From NCBI GenBank assembly GCA_945878385.1, contig CAMCTE010000005.1:1-29678 (forward strand): DNA of 29,678 nt, written 5' to 3'. The notes beneath the pieces were generated by a model, which saw only the letters and a list, made by a program, of their open reading frames with translations, was not told the DNA's origin and did no database searches. The DNA is from Azohydromonas lata NBRC 102462 (GTDB taxonomy: Bacteria; Pseudomonadota; Gammaproteobacteria; Burkholderiales; Burkholderiaceae_C). Within the stretch, counting starts at the first letter, position 1. Each line of letters begins with the position of its first letter. Shown piece by piece: positions 1 through 6,858 of this stretch. A program made the position numbers and the translations under genes.

Positions 1-3
1 AAT

Positions 4-41
4 CAAACAATTCTGATGTCTAACGATTGTTTGGACATCAG
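4..41. repeat. Two interleaved perfect inverted repeats
   Basis: Half-site A (CAAACAAT, 4-11) is mirrored at 26-33, and half-site B (CTGATGTC, 13-20) at 34-41, giving the order A-B-A'-B'. The last repeat arm overlaps the stop codon of the first YceI gene. As RNA this order would allow an H-type pseudoknot. As DNA it could be two overlapping dyad operators for a gene lying to the left of the window. Which of these applies is not decided by the sequence. Confidence 0.6.
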
Positions 42-628
42 GGGATTGCTTGTCGGATGCCCTCCACCTGCACCAGCAGCCGTACCGTGTCGGACACGAA
101 GGGCAGGCTGTGCGTGATGCCGAAGTCGCTGCGTTTGAATTCACCCACGAAGTCGCCGCCGCACACTTCGCGCCGCAACAGAGGGTTCAGATAGCAACGC
201 CAGCGCTGGGCCCGCAGCACCAGGCCGCGGCTGGTGCCACGCAGGGTGAATTCGCCGCTCACTAGAGTGACACGGCCCTGGGAGTCGAATTCGAAGGACT
301 CGCCCACAAAAAAGGCGCGGGGTTGGGATTCGGTGTCCAGCAAGTCGGCCCGCTTGAGCAGGGCATCCAGCACCGGCAACCCGGTGCTGACCTGGGACAC
401 ATCGATGGCGACCTGTACGCGGCCGCGGCGGGCGGCGGTGTCGATTTCGGCCTGTCCGTCCAGCGGCCCAAAGCGGCCCCGGATGGTGGCGGTGTCGAAG
501 TGCAGGACTTCGAATGTGACGAAGGTGTGGGTGCGATCGAGTTGATAGGGCACCGCTTGCGCGCGGCTGGTGGGGGCCCCGGTGACCAGGGCCAAAGCCA
601 AGGCCATCCACACCACCGCGCGCTTCAT
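38..628 (-). CDS. YceI-family secreted protein, copy 1
   Basis: This 196-residue protein starts with a clear Sec signal peptide (positive MKR, hydrophobic stretch, Ala-rich cleavage region near residue 23), so the mature protein is periplasmic. The body is a YceI-type lipocalin-like beta barrel, with the hallmark opening Y-L-D-THTFVTFEV and an RGRF motif. Family members bind long isoprenoid or amphiphilic ligands such as quinones or fatty-acid derivatives. Two cysteines, one before NPLLRREVCGGDF and one inside it, may form a disulfide. Copy 2 lies 12 bases upstream on the same strand and shares both cysteines and the C-terminal layout, so the two are tandem paralogues. A modest AAGGAAG ribosome site precedes the start. 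Family assignment is firm; the ligand is unknown. Confidence 0.9.
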   Translation of the reverse strand: MKRAVVWMALALALVTGAPTSRAQAVPYQLDRTHTFVTFEVLHFDTATIRGRFGPLDGQAEIDTAARRGRVQVAIDVSQVSTGLPVLDALLKRADLLDTESQPRAFFVGESFEFDSQGRVTLVSGEFTLRGTSRGLVLRAQRWRCYLNPLLRREVCGGDFVGEFKRSDFGITHSLPFVSDTVRLLVQVEGIRQAIP

Positions 629-640
629 GGGGCGGCTTCC

Positions 641-1207
641 TTACTGCTTGATGGCTTCCACCTGGATCAGCAACTTGACCGCATCGGGAATCGCCGGCAC
701 GGCGTAGCCCATGCCCCACTGGCTGCGCTGGATGGTGGTTTCAAAGTCGCCACCACAGACCTCGCGCTTGAGGCGCGGATGGTCGAAGCAGTTGAAGCGC
801 ACGGCCTTGAGTGTCACCGGGTTGTTCTTGCCCAAGAGGGTAAGGGTGCCAGCCACTTCGCTGACCTTGTCGCCGTCAAAGCTGAACTTTTCGCCCACGA
901 AGCGCACGGTGGGGTGGGCTTCGCTGTCGAAGAAGTCCTTGCTCTGCAGGTGCTTGTCGAAGGGCACGGTGCCGGTGTTGACAGAGCCTGTTTCGATGCT
1001 GATGTCCACCTTGCCGGACTTGCCCGCGCGGTCAAAGGTGATGCTGCCGCTCTTCTTGTCGAAGCGGCCGCGGTTGGTGCTGGTGCCGAAGTGGGTGACT
1101 TCGAAAGTCACGAAAGTGTGGGTGGGGTCGATGGCGTAGGTGGCGCTTTGGGCCTGGGCGGCGCCGGCAGCCAGCAGGGCAGAGGTGAGCAGCAGGGTCT
1201 TCTTCAT
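641..1207 (-). CDS. YceI-family secreted protein, copy 2
   Basis: This 188-residue YceI-family protein has a cleavable signal peptide (MKKTLLL start, Ala-Gln-Ala cleavage region at about residue 19). The mature part begins with the family signature ATYAIDPTHTFVTFEV and keeps RGRF and the REVCGGDF segment shared with copy 1, including the paired cysteines. It is the middle gene of a minus-strand cluster: the third YceI gene lies 46 bases upstream and copy 1 lies 12 bases downstream. A GAGGA ribosome site sits a few bases before the ATG. YceI proteins are periplasmic lipid-binding barrels, and linkage to a cytochrome b561 is typical (yceI-yceJ in Escherichia coli). The native ligand cannot be read from sequence. 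Confidence 0.92.
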   Translation of the reverse strand: MKKTLLLTSALLAAGAAQAQSATYAIDPTHTFVTFEVTHFGTSTNRGRFDKKSGSITFDRAGKSGKVDISIETGSVNTGTVPFDKHLQSKDFFDSEAHPTVRFVGEKFSFDGDKVSEVAGTLTLLGKNNPVTLKAVRFNCFDHPRLKREVCGGDFETTIQRSQWGMGYAVPAIPDAVKLLIQVEAIKQ

Positions 1208-1253
1208 GGGGTCCTCGTTGAGAAGGGGTGGGGGTAAACGCGTCGATGAGGGA

Positions 1254-1847
1254 TCACAGCGGCGCCATGCCGCTGAGCTGAATCTTGAATCTCACCTGCA
1301 CCTCGTCGGCCACCATGGAGGTGTCGCCCCAGGCGCCGTCCCCAATCTTGAAGGCCAAGCGCTTGATGGGGAAGACGCCGGTGGCGGTGGTGCGCAGGTT
1401 GTTGCCGCTGCCGGTTTGGGTGAGCGTCACCGGCACGGTGACGGCTTGTGTGGCGCCCTTGATGCTGAGCTGCCCGGTCACTTCATAGCGGCCCTTGCCG
1501 GTGGCCTTGATGGCGCTGCTTTGGAACTGCGCCTGCGGGAACTTGGCGGTGTGGAACCAATCGGGCTTGACCACCTCGGCATCCGTGTCGGCCGCGCCCA
1601 GGGTGACGCTGCCCATGTCGATGGAGAAACCGACCTTGCCGGCCTCGGGCTTCTTCAGGTCGAACTGGATGGTGGCATTCCACCTGCGGAACTGGCCGTC
1701 CACCGGCACACCCATCTGGCGGCTGGTGAAGCTGATTTCGCTGCCGGCGGGCACCACCTGTTGCGCTGCGGCCGGTGCCGTTCCGAGGTGCAGTGCCGCC
1801 GCGCTGGCGCTCAAGGCCAGGGCACGCTTCAAACCAGAGGTGTTCAT
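1254..1847 (-). CDS. YceI-family secreted protein, copy 3 (divergent)
   Basis: This 197-residue protein has an N-terminal signal peptide ending in an Ala-rich APAAAQQ region. A YceI barrel follows, recognisable from EISFTSRQMGVPVDGQFRRW, the GKVGFSIDMGSV strand and the C-terminal DEVQVRFKIQL. It is clearly more diverged from copies 1 and 2 than they are from each other, and it lacks their cysteine pair. Its ATG overlaps the stop of the upstream cytochrome b561 gene by four bases (ATGA), so the two are translationally coupled. The pairing suggests electron or quinone handling at the periplasmic face, which is an inference from the yceI-yceJ arrangement. Family assignment is confident. Confidence 0.9.
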   Translation of the reverse strand: MNTSGLKRALALSASAAALHLGTAPAAAQQVVPAGSEISFTSRQMGVPVDGQFRRWNATIQFDLKKPEAGKVGFSIDMGSVTLGAADTDAEVVKPDWFHTAKFPQAQFQSSAIKATGKGRYEVTGQLSIKGATQAVTVPVTLTQTGSGNNLRTTATGVFPIKRLAFKIGDGAWGDTSMVADEVQVRFKIQLSGMAPL

Positions 1848-2371
1848 GGGGTTCGGCTCCAGGCCATGCGGCGGATCAGCCCGTCGCGGTCGATGAAATG
1901 GTGCTTGAGCGCGCCCAGCACATGCAGGGCCACCACGGCCGCCAGCATCCAGGCCAGCCGGCCGTGCCAGGGCTTGAGGAATTCGGCCAGTGCCGCATCT
2001 TTGCCCACGAAATCAGGCAGCGGCAACACGCCGAACAACACGATGGGAAATCCTGCGGCCGAACTGTAGGCCCAGCCCATGAGTGGTACGGCGAAGAACA
2101 GGATGTACAGCAGCAGGTGCGCCACATGGGCCGTGCGCTGTTGCCACAAGGGCATGGGCAGGTCTTCGGGCGGCCGGTGGGCCAGGCGCCACAAAAGGCG
2201 CGCTGCCGATGCCGTCAGGATCAGCACGCCGGCCCACTTGTGCCAGTTGTAAAGCTTCAGGCGTTGCGGGGAAAAGGGCAGGCTGGTCATGTACAGCCCC
2301 ACGCAGAAGCTGCCCACGATGGCCGCGGCCAGTACCCAGTGCAGCGCAACGGCGGTCCGCGTGTAGTGCAT
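1844..2371 (-). CDS. Cytochrome b561-type membrane protein
   Basis: This is a 175-residue integral membrane protein with about four hydrophobic helices (roughly residues 8-28, 46-64, 80-102 and 138-158). Histidines suited to axial ligation of haem b lie in or near the helices: His11 (ALHW), His44 (NWHKW), His82/His85, and His136 and His150 in the last part. This is the pattern of the bacterial cytochrome b561 family, which carries electrons between quinol and periplasmic partners. An upstream in-frame start nine codons earlier is possible, but the ATG at 2371 begins directly with the family-typical HYTRTAVALHW and has an AGGG ribosome site. The stop overlaps the third YceI gene, forming one operon. 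Confidence 0.88.
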   Translation of the reverse strand: MHYTRTAVALHWVLAAAIVGSFCVGLYMTSLPFSPQRLKLYNWHKWAGVLILTASAARLLWRLAHRPPEDLPMPLWQQRTAHVAHLLLYILFFAVPLMGWAYSSAAGFPIVLFGVLPLPDFVGKDAALAEFLKPWHGRLAWMLAAVVALHVLGALKHHFIDRDGLIRRMAWSRTP

Positions 2372-2417
2372 GCCCTGAAGTGTGCCCAGGCTCTGCACGC
2401 TTGCGCTTCTCGTGGCT

Positions 2418-2455
2418 TGAGGTGGGCATTCAGGTGGATTGAATGCCCGGCCTCA
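2418..2455. terminator. Strong hairpin after the oxidoreductase gene
   Basis: An 8-bp perfect stem (GGGCATTC at 2424-2431 with GAATGCCC at 2441-2448) is extended by five more pairs (TGAGG with CCTCA) across a 1x2 internal loop. It begins three bases after the stop codon of the minus-strand oxidoreductase gene and precedes the cytochrome gene. There is no run of T after the stem on the minus strand. It may therefore act as an mRNA 3' stabiliser or a weak terminator rather than a classical intrinsic terminator. Confidence 0.5.
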
Positions 2456-2458
2456 GTC

Positions 2459-5400
2459 TCAACGGGCGGCGCCTTGGCGCCACTGGGCCATGAGCTGGCT
2501 CCAGCGCGGTCGCACGCGGGCCAGGTGCGCGGCTTTCACATGGCCGAAGCCGCGGATGTCCTGGGGCAGTTGCGCAATCTCAACCGCCTGCGCCAGGCGC
2601 TCGCCGCTCAGACCCCTGAGCAGCTCTTCCACGGTGTGGCGGTACTCCTGGATCAGCGCGCGTTCGGTGCGGCGTTCTCCGGTCATGCCAAATACATCCA
2701 ACGCCGTGCCTCGCAGGCCCTTGAGCCTTGCCAGCACGCCGAATGCCGTTCGCATCCAGGGGCCGAAGGCTCGCTTGACCGGTTCGCCCTTTTCGTTGAG
2801 CTTGGAAAGCCCGGGCGGGGCCAAATGGTGCACGAGTTTGAAGTCGCCTTCGAACATCTGCTCGACCTTGCTGGTGAAGCGCGCATCGGTGTGCAGCCGG
2901 GCCACTTCGTACTCGTCCTTGTAGGCCATGAGCTTGAACAGGTTGTGGGCCACGGCCAGGCTCAGACGCGTGCTGCCAAGCGGTGCCTCGGCGGCCTGTA
3001 CCTGGTTCACAAAGGCGCGGTACTGCTGCGCGTAGGCGGCGTCTTGGTAGTCGCCCAGGAAGGCTTCGCGCTTCTTGAGCACTTCATCCAAGGAAGGCTG
3101 ACGCACCACCTGGATCACTTGCCGCGCTTGGTACAGCGCGCGCACTTCATCCAGGTTGTGGGCGCAGCGGCGGCCCCATTCGAAGGCGGCCTTGTTCTTT
3201 TCCACCTGCACGCCGTTGAGCTCCATGGCGCGCAGCAGCGCCGCGCGCGACAAGGGCAGGCGGCCCATTTGCCAGGCGTAACCCAGCATCAGCGGGTTGG
3301 TGTACAGGCTGTCGCCCAGCAGTTGCGTGGCCACTTCTTCGGCATCGAAAAGGCCCATGTTCGAGCGGCCCACGGCGCGTTCAACCGCGGCTTCGCAGCC
3401 GCTTTCCGGGAACTGCCAGTTGGGGTCCTTCACGAAGGCGGCAGTGGGCGTGCCATGCGTGTTCAGCGCCACGAAGGTGCGACCTTCATGCATCACCGCC
3501 AGCGTGGCCTTGTTCGCGGCCACGATGCTGTCGCAGCCGATCACGAGATCGGCCTTGGCGGTGTCCACCTTGGTGGTGTGGATGTCCTGGGGGCGCTGCG
3601 CGATTTGCACATGGCTCCAGGTGGCGCCTCCCTTCTGGGCCAGGCCGGCGGAGTCTTGCGTGATCACGCCTTGGCCTTCCAGGTGCGCGGCCATGCCCAG
3701 CAGCTGGCCAATGGTGATCACGCCGGTGCCGCCCACGCCACCCACCACGATGCCCCAGGCCTGCTGCGCCACCGGCAGCTGCGGCTCGGGCATTGCGGGC
3801 AAGGCAAACGGGTCGATGCTGCGGTCTTCCTTCTTGGGCTTGCGCAATTGGCCGCCCTCGACGGTCACGAAGCTTGGGCAGAAGCCCTTCACGCAGGAGT
3901 AGTCCTTGTTGCAGCTGTTCTGGTTGATGCGGCGCTTGCGGCCAAACTCAGTCTCCACCGGTTCGACCGACAGGCAGTTGCTCTGCACCGAACAGTCGCC
4001 GCAGCCCTCGCACACCAGTTCATTGATGACCACGCGCGTGGCCGGGTCCACCATGGTGCCGCGCTTGCGGCGGCGGCGCTTTTCGGTGGCGCAGGTCTGG
4101 TCGTAGATGATGGCGGTGCAGCCCTTGAGTTCGCGGAACTCGCGCTGGATGCGGTCGAGTTCGTCGCGGTGGTGCACGGTCACGCCAGATTCCAGCGAAA
4201 CGCCGTCGTACTTCGCGGGCTCATCGGTGACGATCACCAGCTTCTTCACACCTTCGCTGGTCAGGCTCTTCTGAATCTGCAACACGGTGTGGCCCTCGGC
4301 CGTCTCACCGACGGGCTGTCCGCCGGTCATGGCCACCGCGTCGTTGTACAGCACCTTGTAGGTGATGTTCACGCCTGCGGCGATGCTCTGGCGAATGGCC
4401 AGCAGGCCGCTGTGGAAGTAGGTGCCGTCGCCCAGGTTGGCGAACACATGGGCGTCGGTGGTGAAGGGCGCCTGGCCCACCCAGGCCACGCCTTCGCCGC
4501 CCATCTGGCTGAAGGTGGTGGTGCTGCGGTCCATCCACACTGTCATGTAGTGGCAGCCGATGCCGGCCAGCGCGCGGGAACCTTCTGGCACGCGGGTGCT
4601 GGTGTTGTGCGGGCAGCCGCTGCAGAACCAGGGCAGGCGGTCGCCGGTGCTCTTGAGGTCGATGGCGGCCATGGCGCGTTCCTTGGCCTCGATCACCTGC
4701 AGGCGCTGCGCCATGCGCTCGGCGATGTCGCTGCCCTCAGGCGCGATGCCGCGCTTCTTCAACCGCTTGGCGATGGCCTTGGCGATGATGGCCGGCGTGA
4801 GGTCGGCGTTGGCCCGCAGCAGCCAGTTGCCGCTGGGGTTGGGCTGGCTCCATTCGCCGCCGCTGTGGTCGCCTTCGGGTTCGTCGAACTTGCCCAGCAC
4901 ATCGGGGCGTACATCGGCGCGCCAGTTGTAGAGCTCTTCCTTGAGCTGGTACTCGATGATCTGGCGCTTTTCTTCAATGACCAGAATTTCCTGCAGGCCT
5001 TCGGCGAATTCGCGCGTGATGTTGGCTTCCAGAGGCCACACCACATTGACCTTGTGCACCCGGATGCCCAGGCGCGCGCAGGTCTCGTCGTCCAGCCCCA
5101 GGTCCAACAGTGCCTGGCGCATGTCGTTGTAGGCCTTGCCGCTGGCAATCAGGCCGAAGGTGTCGCGCGGCGTGGTCACCACGTTGTGGTTCAGGCGGTT
5201 GGCGCGCACATAGGCCAGTGCCGCGTACCACTTGTGGCTGATCAGCCGCTCTTCCTGCTCCAGCGGCGCGTCGGGCCAACGGATGTGCAGGCCGCGCGGG
5301 GGCATGGGGAAATCTTCGGGCAACACGATCTTCACCCGGTCGGGGCTGACATCGATGCTCGAGGCCGACTCCACGACTTCCTGGATGGTTTTCATGCCCG

Positions 5401-6022
5401 CCCACACGCCGGCAAAGCGGCTCATGGCGAAGGCATGAAGGCCCATGTCCAGGATGTCCTGCACCGTGCTGGGGAAGAAAACGGGCAGCCCACAGGCCTT
5501 GAAAATGTGGTCGCTCTGGTGGGCGGCGGTGCTGCTCTTGGCCACATGGTCGTCACCGGCTACGGCAATTACCCCACCGTGTTGGGCGGTGCCGGCCATG
5601 TTGGCGTGCTTGAACACATCGGAGCAGCGGTCCACGCCAGGGCCCTTGCCGTACCAGATGCCGAAGACGCCATCGTGCTTCTTGGACTGCGGGTAGAGGT
5701 CCAGTTGCTGCGTGCCCCAGATGGCGGTGGCGGCGAGTTCTTCGTTTACCCCGGGCTGGAACACGACGTTCTGTGCGGCCAGGTGCTTCTTGGCCTGCCA
5801 CAAGGCCTGGTCGTAGCCGCCCAAGGGGCTGCCCCGGTAGCCGCTGATGAAGCCGGCGGTGTTCAGCCCCGCCAGGGCATCGCGCTGGCGCTGCAGCATC
5901 GGCAGTCGAACCAGGGCCTGCACGCCGCTCATGAAGGCGCGCCCTTCGGGAAGGGTGTACTTGTCTTCCAGGGTCACCGTTTGAAGGGCGCGCAGCACAT
6001 CGGCGGGCAGGGGGGCGTTCAT
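2459..6022 (-). CDS. Indolepyruvate ferredoxin oxidoreductase family protein (fused)
   Basis: This 1187-residue protein is the fused proteobacterial form of 2-oxoacid:ferredoxin oxidoreductase, which oxidatively decarboxylates aryl- or branched-chain 2-oxoacids to acyl-CoA. The N-terminal half is pyrimidine-binding-like. A thiamine-diphosphate site is seen at about residues 528-565 (GDGTYFHSG followed by NDAVAMTGGQPV). Clustered cysteines at about 670-705 (CEGCGDC, then CNKDYSC and CVKGFC elements) provide an iron-sulfur centre. A gamma-type domain starts at about 755 with GGVGGTGVITIGQ. An AGGAG ribosome site lies six bases before the ATG. It is divergent from an Lrp/AsnC gene 123 bases away, which suggests amino-acid-responsive control and a role in aromatic or branched-chain amino acid catabolism. 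The exact substrate is inferred, not shown. Confidence 0.93.
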   Translation of the reverse strand: MNAPLPADVLRALQTVTLEDKYTLPEGRAFMSGVQALVRLPMLQRQRDALAGLNTAGFISGYRGSPLGGYDQALWQAKKHLAAQNVVFQPGVNEELAATAIWGTQQLDLYPQSKKHDGVFGIWYGKGPGVDRCSDVFKHANMAGTAQHGGVIAVAGDDHVAKSSTAAHQSDHIFKACGLPVFFPSTVQDILDMGLHAFAMSRFAGVWAGMKTIQEVVESASSIDVSPDRVKIVLPEDFPMPPRGLHIRWPDAPLEQEERLISHKWYAALAYVRANRLNHNVVTTPRDTFGLIASGKAYNDMRQALLDLGLDDETCARLGIRVHKVNVVWPLEANITREFAEGLQEILVIEEKRQIIEYQLKEELYNWRADVRPDVLGKFDEPEGDHSGGEWSQPNPSGNWLLRANADLTPAIIAKAIAKRLKKRGIAPEGSDIAERMAQRLQVIEAKERAMAAIDLKSTGDRLPWFCSGCPHNTSTRVPEGSRALAGIGCHYMTVWMDRSTTTFSQMGGEGVAWVGQAPFTTDAHVFANLGDGTYFHSGLLAIRQSIAAGVNITYKVLYNDAVAMTGGQPVGETAEGHTVLQIQKSLTSEGVKKLVIVTDEPAKYDGVSLESGVTVHHRDELDRIQREFRELKGCTAIIYDQTCATEKRRRRKRGTMVDPATRVVINELVCEGCGDCSVQSNCLSVEPVETEFGRKRRINQNSCNKDYSCVKGFCPSFVTVEGGQLRKPKKEDRSIDPFALPAMPEPQLPVAQQAWGIVVGGVGGTGVITIGQLLGMAAHLEGQGVITQDSAGLAQKGGATWSHVQIAQRPQDIHTTKVDTAKADLVIGCDSIVAANKATLAVMHEGRTFVALNTHGTPTAAFVKDPNWQFPESGCEAAVERAVGRSNMGLFDAEEVATQLLGDSLYTNPLMLGYAWQMGRLPLSRAALLRAMELNGVQVEKNKAAFEWGRRCAHNLDEVRALYQARQVIQVVRQPSLDEVLKKREAFLGDYQDAAYAQQYRAFVNQVQAAEAPLGSTRLSLAVAHNLFKLMAYKDEYEVARLHTDARFTSKVEQMFEGDFKLVHHLAPPGLSKLNEKGEPVKRAFGPWMRTAFGVLARLKGLRGTALDVFGMTGERRTERALIQEYRHTVEELLRGLSGERLAQAVEIAQLPQDIRGFGHVKAAHLARVRPRWSQLMAQWRQGAAR

Positions 6023-6123
6023 CGGTTGACTCCTGAAAAATGCAGGGAATGAGTCTAGGGCGGAACGCGCGACAGATGGTTGCGAAACATGCCGGCGTTT
6101 TGCTTGGAATTGGAAGAGAATTG

Positions 6124-6143
6124 CTCAAAACCTGGGTTTTGAG
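6124..6143. promoter_or_regulatory. Palindromic operator before the Lrp/AsnC gene
   Basis: CTCAAAACC (6124-6132) and GGTTTTGAG (6135-6143) form a perfect 9-bp dyad with a two-base spacer, ending two bases before the start codon of the Lrp/AsnC gene. The position and symmetry fit autoregulation by the dimeric or octameric regulator, and possibly control of the divergent oxidoreductase. Confidence 0.55.
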
Positions 6144-6145
6144 AA

Positions 6146-6634
6146 ATGCTCGACAAGTTTGACTTGGCCATCCTCCACGAATTGCAAAACGATGGGCGGC
6201 TCACCAATGCCGAGTTGGCCACGCGCGTGGGCCTGTCCGCGGCGCCCTGCTGGCGCCGTGTGCGGGCCCTGGAAGAAGCAGGCTACATCACCGGCTACCG
6301 GGCGGTGATCGACCGCCACCGCATCGGCCTGGGGGTGCTGGCTTTCGTACGGCTGGATGCCTTGCGCAACACGGCCGAGCTCACCCGTGAAATGGAAGAC
6401 GCCGTCCGCGGCCTGCCCGAGGTGGTCAGCTGCCACTACATCAGCGGCACCGGCACCTTCGAGCTGCAAGTGGTCAGCCAAGACCTGGAAACCTTCTCGC
6501 ACTTCGCGCGCACCGTGCTGTTGAACCTGCCCAATGTGAAGGACCTTCAAACGAGCTTTTCATTGGGCGAGGTGAAGGCCGGCGGGGCCTTTCCATTGCA
6601 GCACCTGAAGGTGGGCCGCACGAAGCCGGCCTGA
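6146..6634 (+). CDS. Lrp/AsnC-family transcriptional regulator
   Basis: This is a 162-residue regulator with the standard two-domain layout. An N-terminal winged helix-turn-helix (about residues 1-60) includes LDKFDLAILHELQNDGRLTNAELA and the recognition helix around GLSAAPCWRRVRALEEAGYI. A C-terminal RAM (AsnC ligand-binding) domain covers about residues 65-145, with the GTGTFELQVVSQD segment. Members bind amino acids or 2-oxoacids and control metabolism genes. It faces away from the indolepyruvate oxidoreductase gene, and a perfect palindrome sits immediately upstream of its ATG. It therefore probably regulates itself and that neighbour. The ATG at 6146 gives the usual family length. Confidence 0.93.
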   Translation: MLDKFDLAILHELQNDGRLTNAELATRVGLSAAPCWRRVRALEEAGYITGYRAVIDRHRIGLGVLAFVRLDALRNTAELTREMEDAVRGLPEVVSCHYISGTGTFELQVVSQDLETFSHFARTVLLNLPNVKDLQTSFSLGEVKAGGAFPLQHLKVGRTKPA

Positions 6635-6679
6635 ACTTAGGGTCAACCCGGAAGGGCCTACGGCGCTGGCCCCTCTGAG

Positions 6680-6760
6680 TGCACCAATTTGGACGGGGCG
6701 ATTTTGTTCATGACAAAACCGGTGCGCCTGCAGACCGAAAGAGCGCACCCATTCGGTGCG
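6680..6760. promoter_or_regulatory. NtrC-like binding boxes upstream of cyn operon
   Basis: A perfect dyad, CGCACC (6744-6749), five-base spacer, GGTGCG (6755-6760), matches the core GCACC-N5-GGTGC of NtrC enhancer sites. A degenerate second site, GCACC with a poor right half, starts at 6681, and an extra GGTGCG half-site lies at 6721-6726. The strong site is centred about 63 bases and the weak one about 127 bases before the predicted transcription start, the usual zone for a sigma-54 activator. Match by eye only. Confidence 0.6.
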
Positions 6761-6788
6761 TCGGCTGCGAATCCCCTCATTTGCGGGG

Positions 6789-6804
6789 TGGCCCATCTCT
6801 TGCG
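6789..6804 (+). promoter_or_regulatory. Sigma-54 promoter of the cyanate operon
   Basis: TGGCCCA-N4-TTGCG has the invariant GG (6790-6791) and GC (6802-6803) separated by exactly ten bases, the -24/-12 geometry of sigma-54 (RpoN) promoters. The predicted start of transcription is near 6815, giving a leader of about 44 bases before cynA. Together with the NtrC-like boxes upstream, this implies induction under nitrogen limitation. Confidence 0.75.
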
Positions 6805-6858
6805 ATCAGGCAGGGCAACCTCGTTGTCCAACCCAGCTGCAATCCCCAGGAGACCCGT

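Noticed and set aside
1775..6052. Very long plus-strand open frame of over 1400 codons opposite the indolepyruvate oxidoreductase
   Set aside because: It is a mirror frame of a high-GC gene whose minus-strand protein has clear cofactor motifs. The plus-strand translation is His/Ala/Gly-rich without any domain.
6082..6095. Possible sigma-54 promoter on the minus strand before the indolepyruvate oxidoreductase
   Set aside because: GG and GC are present but only eight bases apart, not the required ten.
6679..6858. Longer cynA starting at 6679
   Set aside because: That start would put the sigma-54 promoter and NtrC-like boxes inside the coding region. The ATG at 6859 has a good AGGAG site.
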